Below, one piece after another: positions 35,715 to 43,911 of a DNA stretch of 46,623 nucleotides. The position numbers and the translations under genes are program-made. Within the stretch, counting starts at the first letter, position 1, and the number at the start of each line of letters is the position of its first letter. Location: positions 1-46,623 of IMG/VR virus record IMGVR_UViG_3300005617_000014, one strand, 5' to 3'. The notes under the pieces are model-generated. The model was given only the letters and a program-made list of their open reading frames with translations. It did not search any database and was not told the origin of the DNA. The DNA comes from a virus.

Positions 35715-35866
35715 TGTTAAGTTTTATTTGTCAACCATGTAGAGATGGTGCAGATATAAATGCACCTCAACAGTTTAAGCCTATACTTAAACGACAATAC
35801 CATGATAAATGTAAGGGAGGAACCCATTGTGACTGTCAGCATCGAATCAACTCAAAAAATCACTGA
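35714..35866 (+). CDS. Small zinc-finger protein
   Basis: 50 residues with FICQPCRDGAD and HDKCKGGTHCDCQH, a C-x2-C ... C ... C-x-C zinc finger widespread in small actinophage proteins. TAATG overlap with the previous gene, and its 3' end overlaps the RuvC-like gene by 38 bases. Confidence 0.6.
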   Translation: MLSFICQPCRDGADINAPQQFKPILKRQYHDKCKGGTHCDCQHRINSKNH

Positions 35867-36365
35867 CGAGTATCTTAAAGGTCTTAGAGAAACAGTCAAT
35901 GCTGAAGAAAATCCTGTAGAGTATTTAGCTATTGATCCTGGTAAATCAAACGGCATCTGTGGCTACGATGCTAAACTATATATGGTATTCATGTTAACTA
36001 TTTCTTCTACGGATATGGTTCGATGCCTACATCAATTTGAAAAAGTTCAATATTGTATTGTTGAAGACTTCAAGCTCTATCCTAACAAAGCACGTTCTCA
36101 ATCCTATTCTAACATGGAAACTTCCCGTGTAATTGGCAGAATAGAAGCATGGGCTGAACTTAAAGATGTTAAACTTATTAAACAACCGGCAACTATCAAA
36201 GAAACTGGATATAAATGGATTGGACAGAAGCCACTCCCCAAGTCTGATAAGAAAAATCATCAAGTAGATGCCCATGTACACTTTATGTATTGGGTAATTA
36301 AGAGTGGTAGGTTTGATGCTTCAAATTTGGTACATGGACTAACAAGGGATCCTGATGCGAGCTGA
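35829..36365 (+). CDS. RuvC/RNase H-fold nuclease
   Basis: 178 residues from GTG 35829 (AAGGGAGG 8 bases upstream). LAIDPGKSNGICGYD gives the first catalytic Asp of a RuvC-like fold. YCIVEDFKLYP gives the Glu, KLIKQPATIKE the usual middle strand, and KKNHQVDAHVHFMYW the last Asp with its helix. This is the phage Holliday-junction resolvase type, used to resolve branched replication DNA before packaging. Confidence 0.8.
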   Translation: MTVSIESTQKITDEYLKGLRETVNAEENPVEYLAIDPGKSNGICGYDAKLYMVFMLTISSTDMVRCLHQFEKVQYCIVEDFKLYPNKARSQSYSNMETSRVIGRIEAWAELKDVKLIKQPATIKETGYKWIGQKPLPKSDKKNHQVDAHVHFMYWVIKSGRFDASNLVHGLTRDPDAS

Positions 36366-36666
36366 GGAAATACGACGTATCTTTTTTACTAGGCACATGT
36401 CAACTACTAATCTTCTTCAGTTCTTTGCAGACGAACACCTGCATCCTGAATTGAAAAGGATTGTAGAACCAATAAGAGAATTAGCATTTACCATGGTTAA
36501 TATACTTCCTGATGGTTCAGAACTTCTCACTGGATTAAGACGTCTTATTGATGCCAAAGATGCTTTTATGCGCCAATATTTAGCTGCTATTAATTTTAAA
36601 CTACCTCAGCAAAGGGCGGTACCTTACGTTGCCCCAGCTACGTTACAGAAACCGAACAACCGGTAA
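36355..36666 (+). CDS. Possible second Acb2/Tad1-type hairpin protein
   Basis: 103 residues. The central part FADEHLHPELKRIVEPIREL, then AFTMVNILPDGSELLTGLRRL and IDAKDAFMRQYLAA follow the helical-hairpin plan of small phage proteins I associate with the Acb2/Tad1 hairpin family (P-x-x-x-E-x-x-x-x-L-x-x-L-h-x-x-K-D-A-x-x-R). Pro-rich C-terminus. Less certain than 11431-11640, since the signature is degenerate here. Confidence 0.5.
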   Translation: MRAEEIRRIFFTRHMSTTNLLQFFADEHLHPELKRIVEPIRELAFTMVNILPDGSELLTGLRRLIDAKDAFMRQYLAAINFKLPQQRAVPYVAPATLQKPNNR

Positions 36667-36676
36667 TGCAGTATTT

Positions 36677-36784
36677 GTGATAAAAAGAAAGAATGATTTA
36701 GTAAAGGTAGAGTACGAAAACTCGGGTATGACAGGTTGGTACTCTAAGCAAGATTTTAATAGACTATTTAAAATAGTACTCTAG
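36677..36784 (+). CDS. Very small last gene of the rightward operon
   Basis: 35 residues from GTG 36677 (IKRKNDLVKVEYENSGMTG...). The look of a small beta hairpin plus helix. No clear ribosome site, so it is tentative. It ends 10 bases before the terminator stem. Confidence 0.4.
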   Translation: MIKRKNDLVKVEYENSGMTGWYSKQDFNRLFKIVL

Positions 36785-36790
36785 ATAAAA

Positions 36791-36830
36791 AGAAGGCCCC
36801 CGGCTTAATTTACAAGCCGGGGGCCTTTCT
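36791..36830. terminator. Bidirectional intrinsic terminator
   Basis: Perfect 12-bp stem GGCCCCCGGCTT/AAGCCGGGGGCC (36795-36806 and 36814-36825) with loop AATTTAC. T-rich to the right and A-rich to the left (AAAAAGAA), so it stops both the rightward early operon and the leftward virion operon, whose last stop codon is at 36829-36831. Confidence 0.93.
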
Positions 36831-37092
36831 ATGTTTTTCCGCAAGAAAATTTTTGTTGAAGAACAAGCATTCCTGCTGCAATTTTCTTTCCAAGTTCACT
36901 GGGAGGAGGATTCTCTCTGTATGCTTGATTGAATAAACTTATCACACTACACCATTGTTTATTACTTTCTCTATCTACATAATTTGCGTATTGAAAAGAA
37001 GATAAGATACTTATAAACAATACCAGAGTTACCGCTACCCAAGTATACATCAACCTTCTAGGTACCATAATAAATGTAGGTCTATCAGCCAC
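36829..37092 (-). CDS. Membrane-anchored small protein, last gene of the leftward operon
   Basis: 87 residues. One membrane segment (YTWVAVTLVLFISILSSF) after a short basic start, then a soluble helical part with two cysteines (QWCSVISLF and FSCGKT). This type-II topology recurs in phage lysis or virion cassettes next to holin-like genes. Spanin-like function possible but unproven. Confidence 0.65.
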   Translation of the reverse strand: MADRPTFIMVPRRLMYTWVAVTLVLFISILSSFQYANYVDRESNKQWCSVISLFNQAYRENPPPSELGKKIAAGMLVLQQKFSCGKT

Positions 37093-37111
37093 AGTCAGCT
37101 CCTCAGTAATT

Positions 37112-37363
37112 CTAAGAGGAGTTCTCCGATTCCTGCTCCGAAGATTCCGGCTGAGAAGACTCCGAGTGTAATACGATGGGCGAACTCTTTATTAGAGAGA
37201 TAAGTGTAGCCGCCATAGGAACGCCTGTCATCGATGTAAATACCAGTAATAGCAACCAATGCACTTTGCCAGTGTATTGTTGATATCCAATTCCAGATAG
37301 TCCTACTGCCAACAAGATCCAGCTTTTTATCCTGGTATCGTTTTTGTCTCTTTGGTTGCTCAC
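37112..37363 (-). CDS. Two-segment membrane protein (possible second holin)
   Basis: 83 residues from GTG 37363. Membrane segments SWILLAVGLSGIGYQQY and WLLLLVFTSMTGVPMAATLI, then a Ser/Glu-rich tail. The size and layout fit holin-like proteins. An alternative overlapping frame (37095-37367) was rejected in favour of this one because of its cleaner membrane topology. It lies next to the virion M15 peptidase. Confidence 0.6.
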   Translation of the reverse strand: MSNQRDKNDTRIKSWILLAVGLSGIGYQQYTGKVHWLLLLVFTSMTGVPMAATLISLIKSSPIVLHSESSQPESSEQESENSS

Positions 37364-37389
37364 GCAATTATCCGGTCTCCCGTCAATAA

Positions 37390-38085
37390 TTACTTATTGA
37401 AAGATGCATGAACATGATCCGTGTGAGGTGATGGACCGTTGTACCTTCTCCATCCCTTACTGGGTGACCAGATGTATCTATTCCAAATAACGTATTTAAT
37501 ATTCCAAGCTTTATAGTTCTGAATAAGATCATTAGCAAGAGCATCACCCTGTTTTTTATTGCTATAAGTCATGAAGTCAAGAGCGCGTCCTTTTGGATGG
37601 TCAGAACCAGGTACGGATCCGTGTTCTCGCCATCCACCTACATCTTTAATTCCATATTTAGAGCCCCAATAATCAGCAGCTTTGGCTACATTAGGGGTTA
37701 CTTTCTTTAGATGGTATTTCCTACTAACACCACTAAAATCTCCTCCACCCTCATAATTAAAATTAGGATTAATTCCACCAACAGCATTTCTTAATTCTTC
37801 TTGGCGTCTTTCGTAGTCAGCTTGTTCTTTATTTGCTACTTCTTGCTGAGTAACGGCAGTAGCTGCTCTAGAAATATCTCGAAAACTACCCAAATCTTTG
37901 TAGTAAGAACTAGGATCAAAAGGATCTCTTTTAAAGGTAAATCCAATAGGTTCTCGTTTCAATCTTTCAGTTTTAGGTTGATATCGTTTATCAATTAATT
38001 CTTTAATCCAAGAATTATTTGGTTCTGGCTTTTCTTCTGTTAATCCCAGAAGTTTATCTGTAATCCCCACGGTTCCGTTTCGCAA
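37390..38085 (-). CDS. Virion-associated M15 peptidase
   Basis: 231 residues. Residues 1-105 are a polar, helical stalk. The C-terminal domain is an M15-type zinc peptidase: PGSDHPKGRALDFM (His163, Asp170) and SPHTDHVHASF (His224, His226). GGWREHGSVPGS precedes the first motif. Being in the virion operon, it probably opens the cell wall during infection. It is distinct from the endolysin at 30755-31642. Confidence 0.8.
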   Translation of the reverse strand: MRNGTVGITDKLLGLTEEKPEPNNSWIKELIDKRYQPKTERLKREPIGFTFKRDPFDPSSYYKDLGSFRDISRAATAVTQQEVANKEQADYERRQEELRNAVGGINPNFNYEGGGDFSGVSRKYHLKKVTPNVAKAADYWGSKYGIKDVGGWREHGSVPGSDHPKGRALDFMTYSNKKQGDALANDLIQNYKAWNIKYVIWNRYIWSPSKGWRRYNGPSPHTDHVHASFNK

Positions 38086-41000
38086 TTTCTGTAAGTAATT
38101 GTCTTAATTCAGTCTGTGCCTGTGGCTGATAAGGTCCTGTTCCAGTAACACCAGCAGAAGTTAAAAAATTAATAAGTTGTTCAGGATTCCAAGGTTCGTT
38201 ATCTCGGGTCATACCTGTAATCCTAGCTCCAATTCCAACAGCGGGAATCTGTTGAGCTAAATGACCAGGTACTCCTCCTTCAACACTTTCTAAAGGAATT
38301 CCGAGTGAAGTGTTTCCAGTAAGGAGTTCGATAGGAATTCGTGCCGCCGGACTAAGTGATGATAGTAGAGTTTTTGCAGGTGATCCGATTTGTGAAATTT
38401 GGTCGACAAAGGGATTTGTTGGGTTAATAATAGTGTAACCCGAAGCTTCTCCTCTCCAAGTTTCATCTCTACCCAATCCCGAACCTGGTTGTAAAACGGG
38501 TCCAATTCCTTTTTCCCTTAACCAATCTGGGAACATTTGATCCATTGGGAAAGGATCCGCTGGACCCTGAGATTCAATTCCTGTAGCTAATTGAATATTT
38601 GCCATCGCTTTTGGAAATGCAAGTGTAATATGTGGACGCATTAAAGCGCCTTCAATAACTAAAGGTGTTGCCTTCCGCATCCAAGAATAGAAAGGAATGA
38701 TTCGTCTGAGTACATTTTGTTCGAAACCAGTAAGGTCCATTCCGTCCGGGTGAAACTTTTTGACTCGTCTCGCAGCTTGTTCAACAGCAACTCTGAGTGG
38801 TTGATTCGATTTTCCAAGGACATCAACGAAATGAGCAAGTCTGACCCAGTGATCTCTAAGTTCAGATGTTCTGGTTGCAACATCATAAAGTTTACCTCCA
38901 AGAGGTTTAAAATTGGCTCCAAATGTACCAAATGCAGGAGCAGCATCTCCAACTAAATCTTCAACGTGCATTGCTCTAATAAATAAACCTTGAGATTCAG
39001 CAGCTTGATAAATTTGCTCAGCGGTTAACCTATCGCCGCGTTTTGTGGTGAGTACAGTATTACCAGGACGAGATCTAAGAGCACGGTCACGAAGCCCAGA
39101 ATCCATAATATTAAAAACAGATTCCAAGCTCTTGTAACGAGTCGGAAAAGCATGGAGTACTTTAGTTGCAATTGCATAAGGCCTAGGGCTAACAACGCCG
39201 TCAAGGGCAGCAAGATAGATATCGCCGTTAAGATTACGAATATGGTGCGATGGAGAGTAGATAGTGACACCAGTTTTCCACATCCTTTGTACTTTGTCAA
39301 AAAGTTCAATTGCCTTATGGGGCGTTCTGAACACGTCTCTAGTCAACTGCCGCTGTAAATTAGTTAATTGAGTTGCAATCTGTTCTGGAAAATAAGTACC
39401 AGCAAGTCTAGAAATTCCTTCTACTTGATGCTGGAACTCTGCTCCTTTAATAGGCATTCCCCAACGAGCAGCCGCGTCATCCCACATCGAGTTTTTCCGG
39501 GTAACCATCTGAAGTGAACGTGTAAGTTGATATAAAGCTTCTGCTGGTTCGTCAACATCCCATTCTTTCCATGAATGCATCCAATTACCGTTGCGATAAT
39601 CAAAATCTCTACCTAATTTATCAGCACCCTTAGCATCAATTAATCTCAAATTCTTAGGAAGTTCATCATTTAATTCTTTGAGTAAAGTACCACTACGTAG
39701 TACAACAGCTTCTGCATTATCTTTAATTCCATGGGTACCCATTAAACGTTCAACAATATACTTAAATTGAGTTGCCAATTCTTGTTCTGCTGGAGATCCT
39801 GGTGAAATTTTACCTTGAGCCACAGAGAAGGCTATTTTACGTTGTGTAGCTGTAGTACTTCTAACTAATGGACGCATGGTCTCAGAGAAAGCGGCAGCAA
39901 CATTCCTAGCTGTATCAATATATTCTCTAGAGAATGGTTTGAGATCTTTAGCACCCCACCAAGTGGCAAACTTGGTCATGATGCCTTCAGTTACTCTACT
40001 TTGTTCTGTCTGTCGACCTAAAAGTTTAGGATTAGCACCTAATACTTTGTATGTCTCATCAGTAATTTTATGCATCGTTTGAGGATTAAGAATACCAGAA
40101 GAAGACTGCCTGACAAGATTACGCGCTTCTTGCTGAATAGTGCTATAAAGTTTATCACGATCTGGATTAAAAAGATCATCAATGAAAGTTTTTGCTGTTC
40201 TCGCCTCTCTCGACGAAGCACCTGCTTTTTCTGCAAGTCGACTCAATTCTGTAGCTAGTTCACTAGTTACGGAAGGTACTTGACTGGGAGGTAGATTTTT
40301 AACATAGGGCACCAAATCCTGTCCTGTTTTAACTACAGGATCTAAGATTTCTGCAACAACCTGTGGCGTAGTATAAGACTTCAAATCTTCAATTCGTTGG
40401 GAAGGACGCGCTTTTCTAAAGTCATCCACTAATTTAGAAGATAGAGCTTTAGGCCCACCTAGCAGATTAGCAATGTCACTAAGTCGAACACTAATACCTT
40501 CAGCATCTACTAAATGCCTACCAGCCTGTAAAACTTCTTCTTCTGCAATTCTAAGCATCTGAAAAACATGAAAGGCTCTACGATCTTTACGCACTTTACC
40601 AGCTGCGTGAAGAATTTTATTATAAAGATTTGTCTGTCCTACATGGTTGATATTTCTAATTCTATTATTCTTAAGAAACTCTTGTGCTGCTTCTCTTGCT
40701 GTATTAATCCATCGTTCATTAATACTTAACTCAGGAAAAGGAGGAGGAGCAATTCTAGCTTCAGTAAGTGCGTCTGCCGGTTTAACTCCAGCTTGAAGTT
40801 TCTCAATTTGCTTCCTAAGAATGTTCTTAGCCACAGGGCTCTTTGTCTTGATAATCTGCTCATTTAACCGCTTAATGTCGGGCAGGGCAGAGAAGGGCTT
40901 GTCTGAAAGAGCTAATGGGGGAATATGTTGTCTAAGATTAGAAACGATAGGAGTTTTAGGTACTTCAGATGCAACACTAGGGAGTGCTAATTGAGGTCCG

Positions 41001-41710
41001 GCAGGCATCGGAGTAGCAGCATTTAAATCAGAAACAGGAGTGGGAATACTAGACGGAGGAGGGACTGCTTCATCTACTTTGTTGAGATTATTAGCCTGTG
41101 TTGCAGCTCTGCGGGAAATTTCTTCTACTAAATTTTGAGCTGTTCTTCCAGTACCTTCTTCAACAGCTTTAAGTGCTTCAGTACTGGCTTTAGCAGCTTT
41201 TCCTAATTTTGGTGCTAGACCGATTCCACCAAGATAAGTTAATGGATCAGCTAAGATATCAATACCCATACCAATTGCAAATTTAGCAGCACCTGGAGAA
41301 CCTTCAGGAACTACTTCTTCAACAATATCTCTACCTGTAGTTTTTTCTTTTCCAGTTAGACCTGCTACAACATTCGGTCCAGTCTTCATAGGATTTAGAA
41401 AGTCTGTTGCTGCATGAATACCTGCAACTAAAGGATCTTCATCTTTATGTTCGAGAATTTCTTGCTTAATAGGATTTAATACCCCATAGAGCGGTCGAGA
41501 CATAAGATCAATAATTCTATTAACAACACCTGGTCCACGCGGATCTTTACGATTATTCTCCTCAGTAGACTTATATGGATTTTGAATTCCAACACCTGAA
41601 AGGACAGATTGAGATAAACCAGCTACTTGCTGAAAATTAGGTAAAGGACCTCTACGTGCATTCTCTCTAACTAAGTTAGCAAGAATATTAGTTAGTTCTT
41701 GATCGGTCAT
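38054..41710 (-). CDS. Very large internal/ejection-type virion protein
   Basis: 1218 residues, the largest gene. The N-terminal third is helical and Pro/Ala-rich. The central part holds many helices with repeated Lys/Glu patterns. The last third has a more conserved stretch: KTGVTIYSPSHHIRNLNGD, RIIPFYSWMRKATPLVIEG and NPTNPFVDQISQIGSPAK. Such giant proteins downstream of tail adaptor genes in podoviruses form the ejected core that helps DNA cross the envelope. No lytic transglycosylase motif was found by eye. It overlaps the M15 gene start by 32 bases. Confidence 0.6.
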   Translation of the reverse strand: MTDQELTNILANLVRENARRGPLPNFQQVAGLSQSVLSGVGIQNPYKSTEENNRKDPRGPGVVNRIIDLMSRPLYGVLNPIKQEILEHKDEDPLVAGIHAATDFLNPMKTGPNVVAGLTGKEKTTGRDIVEEVVPEGSPGAAKFAIGMGIDILADPLTYLGGIGLAPKLGKAAKASTEALKAVEEGTGRTAQNLVEEISRRAATQANNLNKVDEAVPPPSSIPTPVSDLNAATPMPAGPQLALPSVASEVPKTPIVSNLRQHIPPLALSDKPFSALPDIKRLNEQIIKTKSPVAKNILRKQIEKLQAGVKPADALTEARIAPPPFPELSINERWINTAREAAQEFLKNNRIRNINHVGQTNLYNKILHAAGKVRKDRRAFHVFQMLRIAEEEVLQAGRHLVDAEGISVRLSDIANLLGGPKALSSKLVDDFRKARPSQRIEDLKSYTTPQVVAEILDPVVKTGQDLVPYVKNLPPSQVPSVTSELATELSRLAEKAGASSREARTAKTFIDDLFNPDRDKLYSTIQQEARNLVRQSSSGILNPQTMHKITDETYKVLGANPKLLGRQTEQSRVTEGIMTKFATWWGAKDLKPFSREYIDTARNVAAAFSETMRPLVRSTTATQRKIAFSVAQGKISPGSPAEQELATQFKYIVERLMGTHGIKDNAEAVVLRSGTLLKELNDELPKNLRLIDAKGADKLGRDFDYRNGNWMHSWKEWDVDEPAEALYQLTRSLQMVTRKNSMWDDAAARWGMPIKGAEFQHQVEGISRLAGTYFPEQIATQLTNLQRQLTRDVFRTPHKAIELFDKVQRMWKTGVTIYSPSHHIRNLNGDIYLAALDGVVSPRPYAIATKVLHAFPTRYKSLESVFNIMDSGLRDRALRSRPGNTVLTTKRGDRLTAEQIYQAAESQGLFIRAMHVEDLVGDAAPAFGTFGANFKPLGGKLYDVATRTSELRDHWVRLAHFVDVLGKSNQPLRVAVEQAARRVKKFHPDGMDLTGFEQNVLRRIIPFYSWMRKATPLVIEGALMRPHITLAFPKAMANIQLATGIESQGPADPFPMDQMFPDWLREKGIGPVLQPGSGLGRDETWRGEASGYTIINPTNPFVDQISQIGSPAKTLLSSLSPAARIPIELLTGNTSLGIPLESVEGGVPGHLAQQIPAVGIGARITGMTRDNEPWNPEQLINFLTSAGVTGTGPYQPQAQTELRQLLTEIAKRNRGDYR

Positions 41711-41712
41711 AA

Positions 41713-42981
41713 TTACTTCTTACCGTAATACAACTGCAAGTACATTAAAAGTTCCTGATGAGTTTCTTCATCAATTTCACCACGGCGCAACATTTCATCA
41801 GCTTGAGCCATAAACCACTGAGGAGTCGTATCTACAAAAGTACCAGGAACGGGATTACGCTTATCTTCAACCTTGCCATATACAGCCTCAGGACTACGCT
41901 GAAGACGCGTAAAGGCATTCGCCAACTCCTGCTGAGCATCAGGAGATAATTGTGACATATAAGTGTCAGGAGTCAACGCTTGCTGTTTACGTCCTTGTAA
42001 TTGACTTTGTAACATATCCCACAGCATACCTTGACGGCGACCTGCTTCACCTTGAGCCATCTGCTGCTGCTGCATTAACATATTTTGAGCTTGATTGTAC
42101 TGATTCATATAAGTTTCTTGAATACCAGAAGTTCGTTCAGCTTCAAGGTTATTTAAATAATCCTGTAATTCAGCCAACATATTTGTTGAAATTTCATTAC
42201 CTGCCATAGTGGCATTTGGAGAACCTTCGCGGTAATAAGTTTGATCAGCTTGTCCAATATCCATATATCTCTGTGCTTGTTGAGCCTGATTTTCAGCAGC
42301 ACCTGTTAAAGCATCAGCCACAGGTGCTTGCTGTTCTTGTAGTACATCAGGTAAAGCGGCTTCAATTCCCAATTGCTTAAAAAGTTCACCTTGTTCATTT
42401 GAGACCCTTGAATAGTCACCTTGAATATTGCTGCGCAATTGACCATATAATTGCTCAACTTGTTTTTGTGCATCAGCAGCTTGTGCAGCTTGTTGTGGCG
42501 CCAATCTCTCATAATCGTTAGACAAAGCTCGGTACATATCTTTAACTTCTTGACGATTTCTAGTACCCTGCGCTTGCGCAGTTTTAGATCTTTGATCGTA
42601 AATAGGATCAATAACCTTATGCACCTGAGACATTAAATCAGCAGTATTAACACTGGTGGGCATATTGACAGGCTGTTGAAGTTGGCTCAATAGTTGCTGA
42701 TAAAGAGCCATCAGAGGATCCTGTGGCTGCATCTGACCTAATTGAGTTACTGCATCACTAACGGCACTACCAAAAGCATTACCAATATTACCGTAATTCT
42801 GAGTTGGTCTGGGAGAAGCACCTCGTTGAGAATTAAGAATTGAAGGAGTAGTTGCAGAAAAAGGACCACCAACAAAAGGAATAGTTCTTTTAAGTTCACC
42901 TAAAGCGTACTGTCGTGGAGTTCTAGTTAATCTTTCTAAAAGGGCCGCAATGTCAGGCCCGGGAAAAACACCTGCCATCAC
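41713..42981 (-). CDS. Gln-rich coiled-coil internal virion protein
   Basis: 422 residues, very rich in Gln, Ala and Leu (QLLSQLQQPVNMPTS, NMLMQQQQMAQGEAGR), mostly long helices. It lies between the large ejection-type protein and the Ser/Arg-rich protein. Composition and context fit internal core or ejection proteins of podoviruses. Confidence 0.6.
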   Translation of the reverse strand: MMAGVFPGPDIAALLERLTRTPRQYALGELKRTIPFVGGPFSATTPSILNSQRGASPRPTQNYGNIGNAFGSAVSDAVTQLGQMQPQDPLMALYQQLLSQLQQPVNMPTSVNTADLMSQVHKVIDPIYDQRSKTAQAQGTRNRQEVKDMYRALSNDYERLAPQQAAQAADAQKQVEQLYGQLRSNIQGDYSRVSNEQGELFKQLGIEAALPDVLQEQQAPVADALTGAAENQAQQAQRYMDIGQADQTYYREGSPNATMAGNEISTNMLAELQDYLNNLEAERTSGIQETYMNQYNQAQNMLMQQQQMAQGEAGRRQGMLWDMLQSQLQGRKQQALTPDTYMSQLSPDAQQELANAFTRLQRSPEAVYGKVEDKRNPVPGTFVDTTPQWFMAQADEMLRRGEIDEETHQELLMYLQLYYGKK

Positions 42982-42992
42982 TACTCCTTAAA

Positions 42993-43679
42993 CTAAGCAC
43001 CAATCTTAAATTTTGCAGCACGTCGTGCGAGTGCTTCTTGTTTTGCAGCTTCAAGAGCTAAATCTTGTTCCCTACGATAATTCTTTTCCTGAGACATCAA
43101 ATCAGCAAGTAAAGCTGCCTGCTGCTGCTGTAAAGCTTGAGATTGCTGAGTAAATTGCTGCTGAAATTTTCCCTGTTCTTCACCAAAAAGACCAGACTGA
43201 ATTAAACCCCGAGATGCAAATTCATTGCGTAAATCTTCTAATTGCTGAACACGATCACGTTCCATACTTGCCTTAGTTTGAGTAAACTGAGTTCCAGCTT
43301 CTCCGCGTCGGCGACCTAATTCACTTAAAAAATCAGCTAAGCTACGCTTTCCTCCCCGTACTACATTTTGATATGCAGCATCAGTACCTAAGAAAGCATT
43401 AATATCCGGAATACCTGTTTTGGGTGTGTTATAGTGATTTTCAGGAATGGACATCTCAGGACGACCACCTCCACCCCTAGATTTTCCACCTCCCCTATTT
43501 TCAGGAATAGAATACCTAGTACCTCCCCCACTGCTCCGAGAACGCGTCCTACTACTCCTAGATGCTCTAGAAACAGCCCTACCTACAGAACTACCAGCCG
43601 ATCTAGGCTTAAGTGCCTTAGAAATAGCAGAACCAAAACTAGCACCAATGCTACTTCCACCTGAATTATCAATAGGCAT
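42993..43679 (-). CDS. Ser/Arg/Gly- and Gln-rich virion protein
   Basis: 228 residues. The N-terminal third is low complexity with Ser, Arg and Gly (SRSSRTRSRSSGGGTRYS), likely flexible and positively charged, so it may touch packaged DNA. The C-terminal half is helical and Gln-rich (EEQGKFQQQFTQQSQALQQ). Internal virion role inferred. Confidence 0.6.
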   Translation of the reverse strand: MPIDNSGGSSIGASFGSAISKALKPRSAGSSVGRAVSRASRSSRTRSRSSGGGTRYSIPENRGGGKSRGGGGRPEMSIPENHYNTPKTGIPDINAFLGTDAAYQNVVRGGKRSLADFLSELGRRRGEAGTQFTQTKASMERDRVQQLEDLRNEFASRGLIQSGLFGEEQGKFQQQFTQQSQALQQQQAALLADLMSQEKNYRREQDLALEAAKQEALARRAAKFKIGA

Positions 43680-43891
43680 TAAATTATCCTCCCCACATCA
43701 GCACTCATTTGGTTACCACTACTAACTGCCTTTAATCTGCGTAACATTGCCGTTCGTCTAGCTTGGTATTTTAAATCCCTCTCTCTGTGGCCAGAAGGGT
43801 CTACAGGACCAATATTAGGAGCATCCCTTCCACCACCGTAAATTTTATCTCCAGCAGCATAAGGAAGAAATTGTTTACCTTGATAAATAAT
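43679..43891 (-). CDS. Small virion-operon protein with apparent ATT start
   Basis: 70 residues beginning IIYQGKQFLPYAAGDKIYGG and containing GRDAPNIGPVDPSGHRERDL and RRTAMLRRLKAV. This is a recognisable pattern of a small conserved phage structural protein. The frame has no ATG, GTG or TTG before the conserved part. It opens after a TGA with GGGGGA and then ATT ATT TAT, so ATT at 43891 or 43888 is the likely start. Its TAA overlaps the next gene's ATG. Gene callers that demand canonical starts miss it. Confidence 0.6.
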   Translation of the reverse strand: MIYQGKQFLPYAAGDKIYGGGRDAPNIGPVDPSGHRERDLKYQARRTAMLRRLKAVSSGNQMSADVGRII

Positions 43892-43911
43892 TTTACTTCC
43901 CCCTTTTCACA

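Noticed and set aside
37095-37367. 90-residue minus-strand ORF overlapping 37112-37363
   Set aside because: It occupies nearly the same bases as the two-segment membrane protein in another frame, and has a less regular topology. Only one of the two is likely, and the membrane protein fits better.
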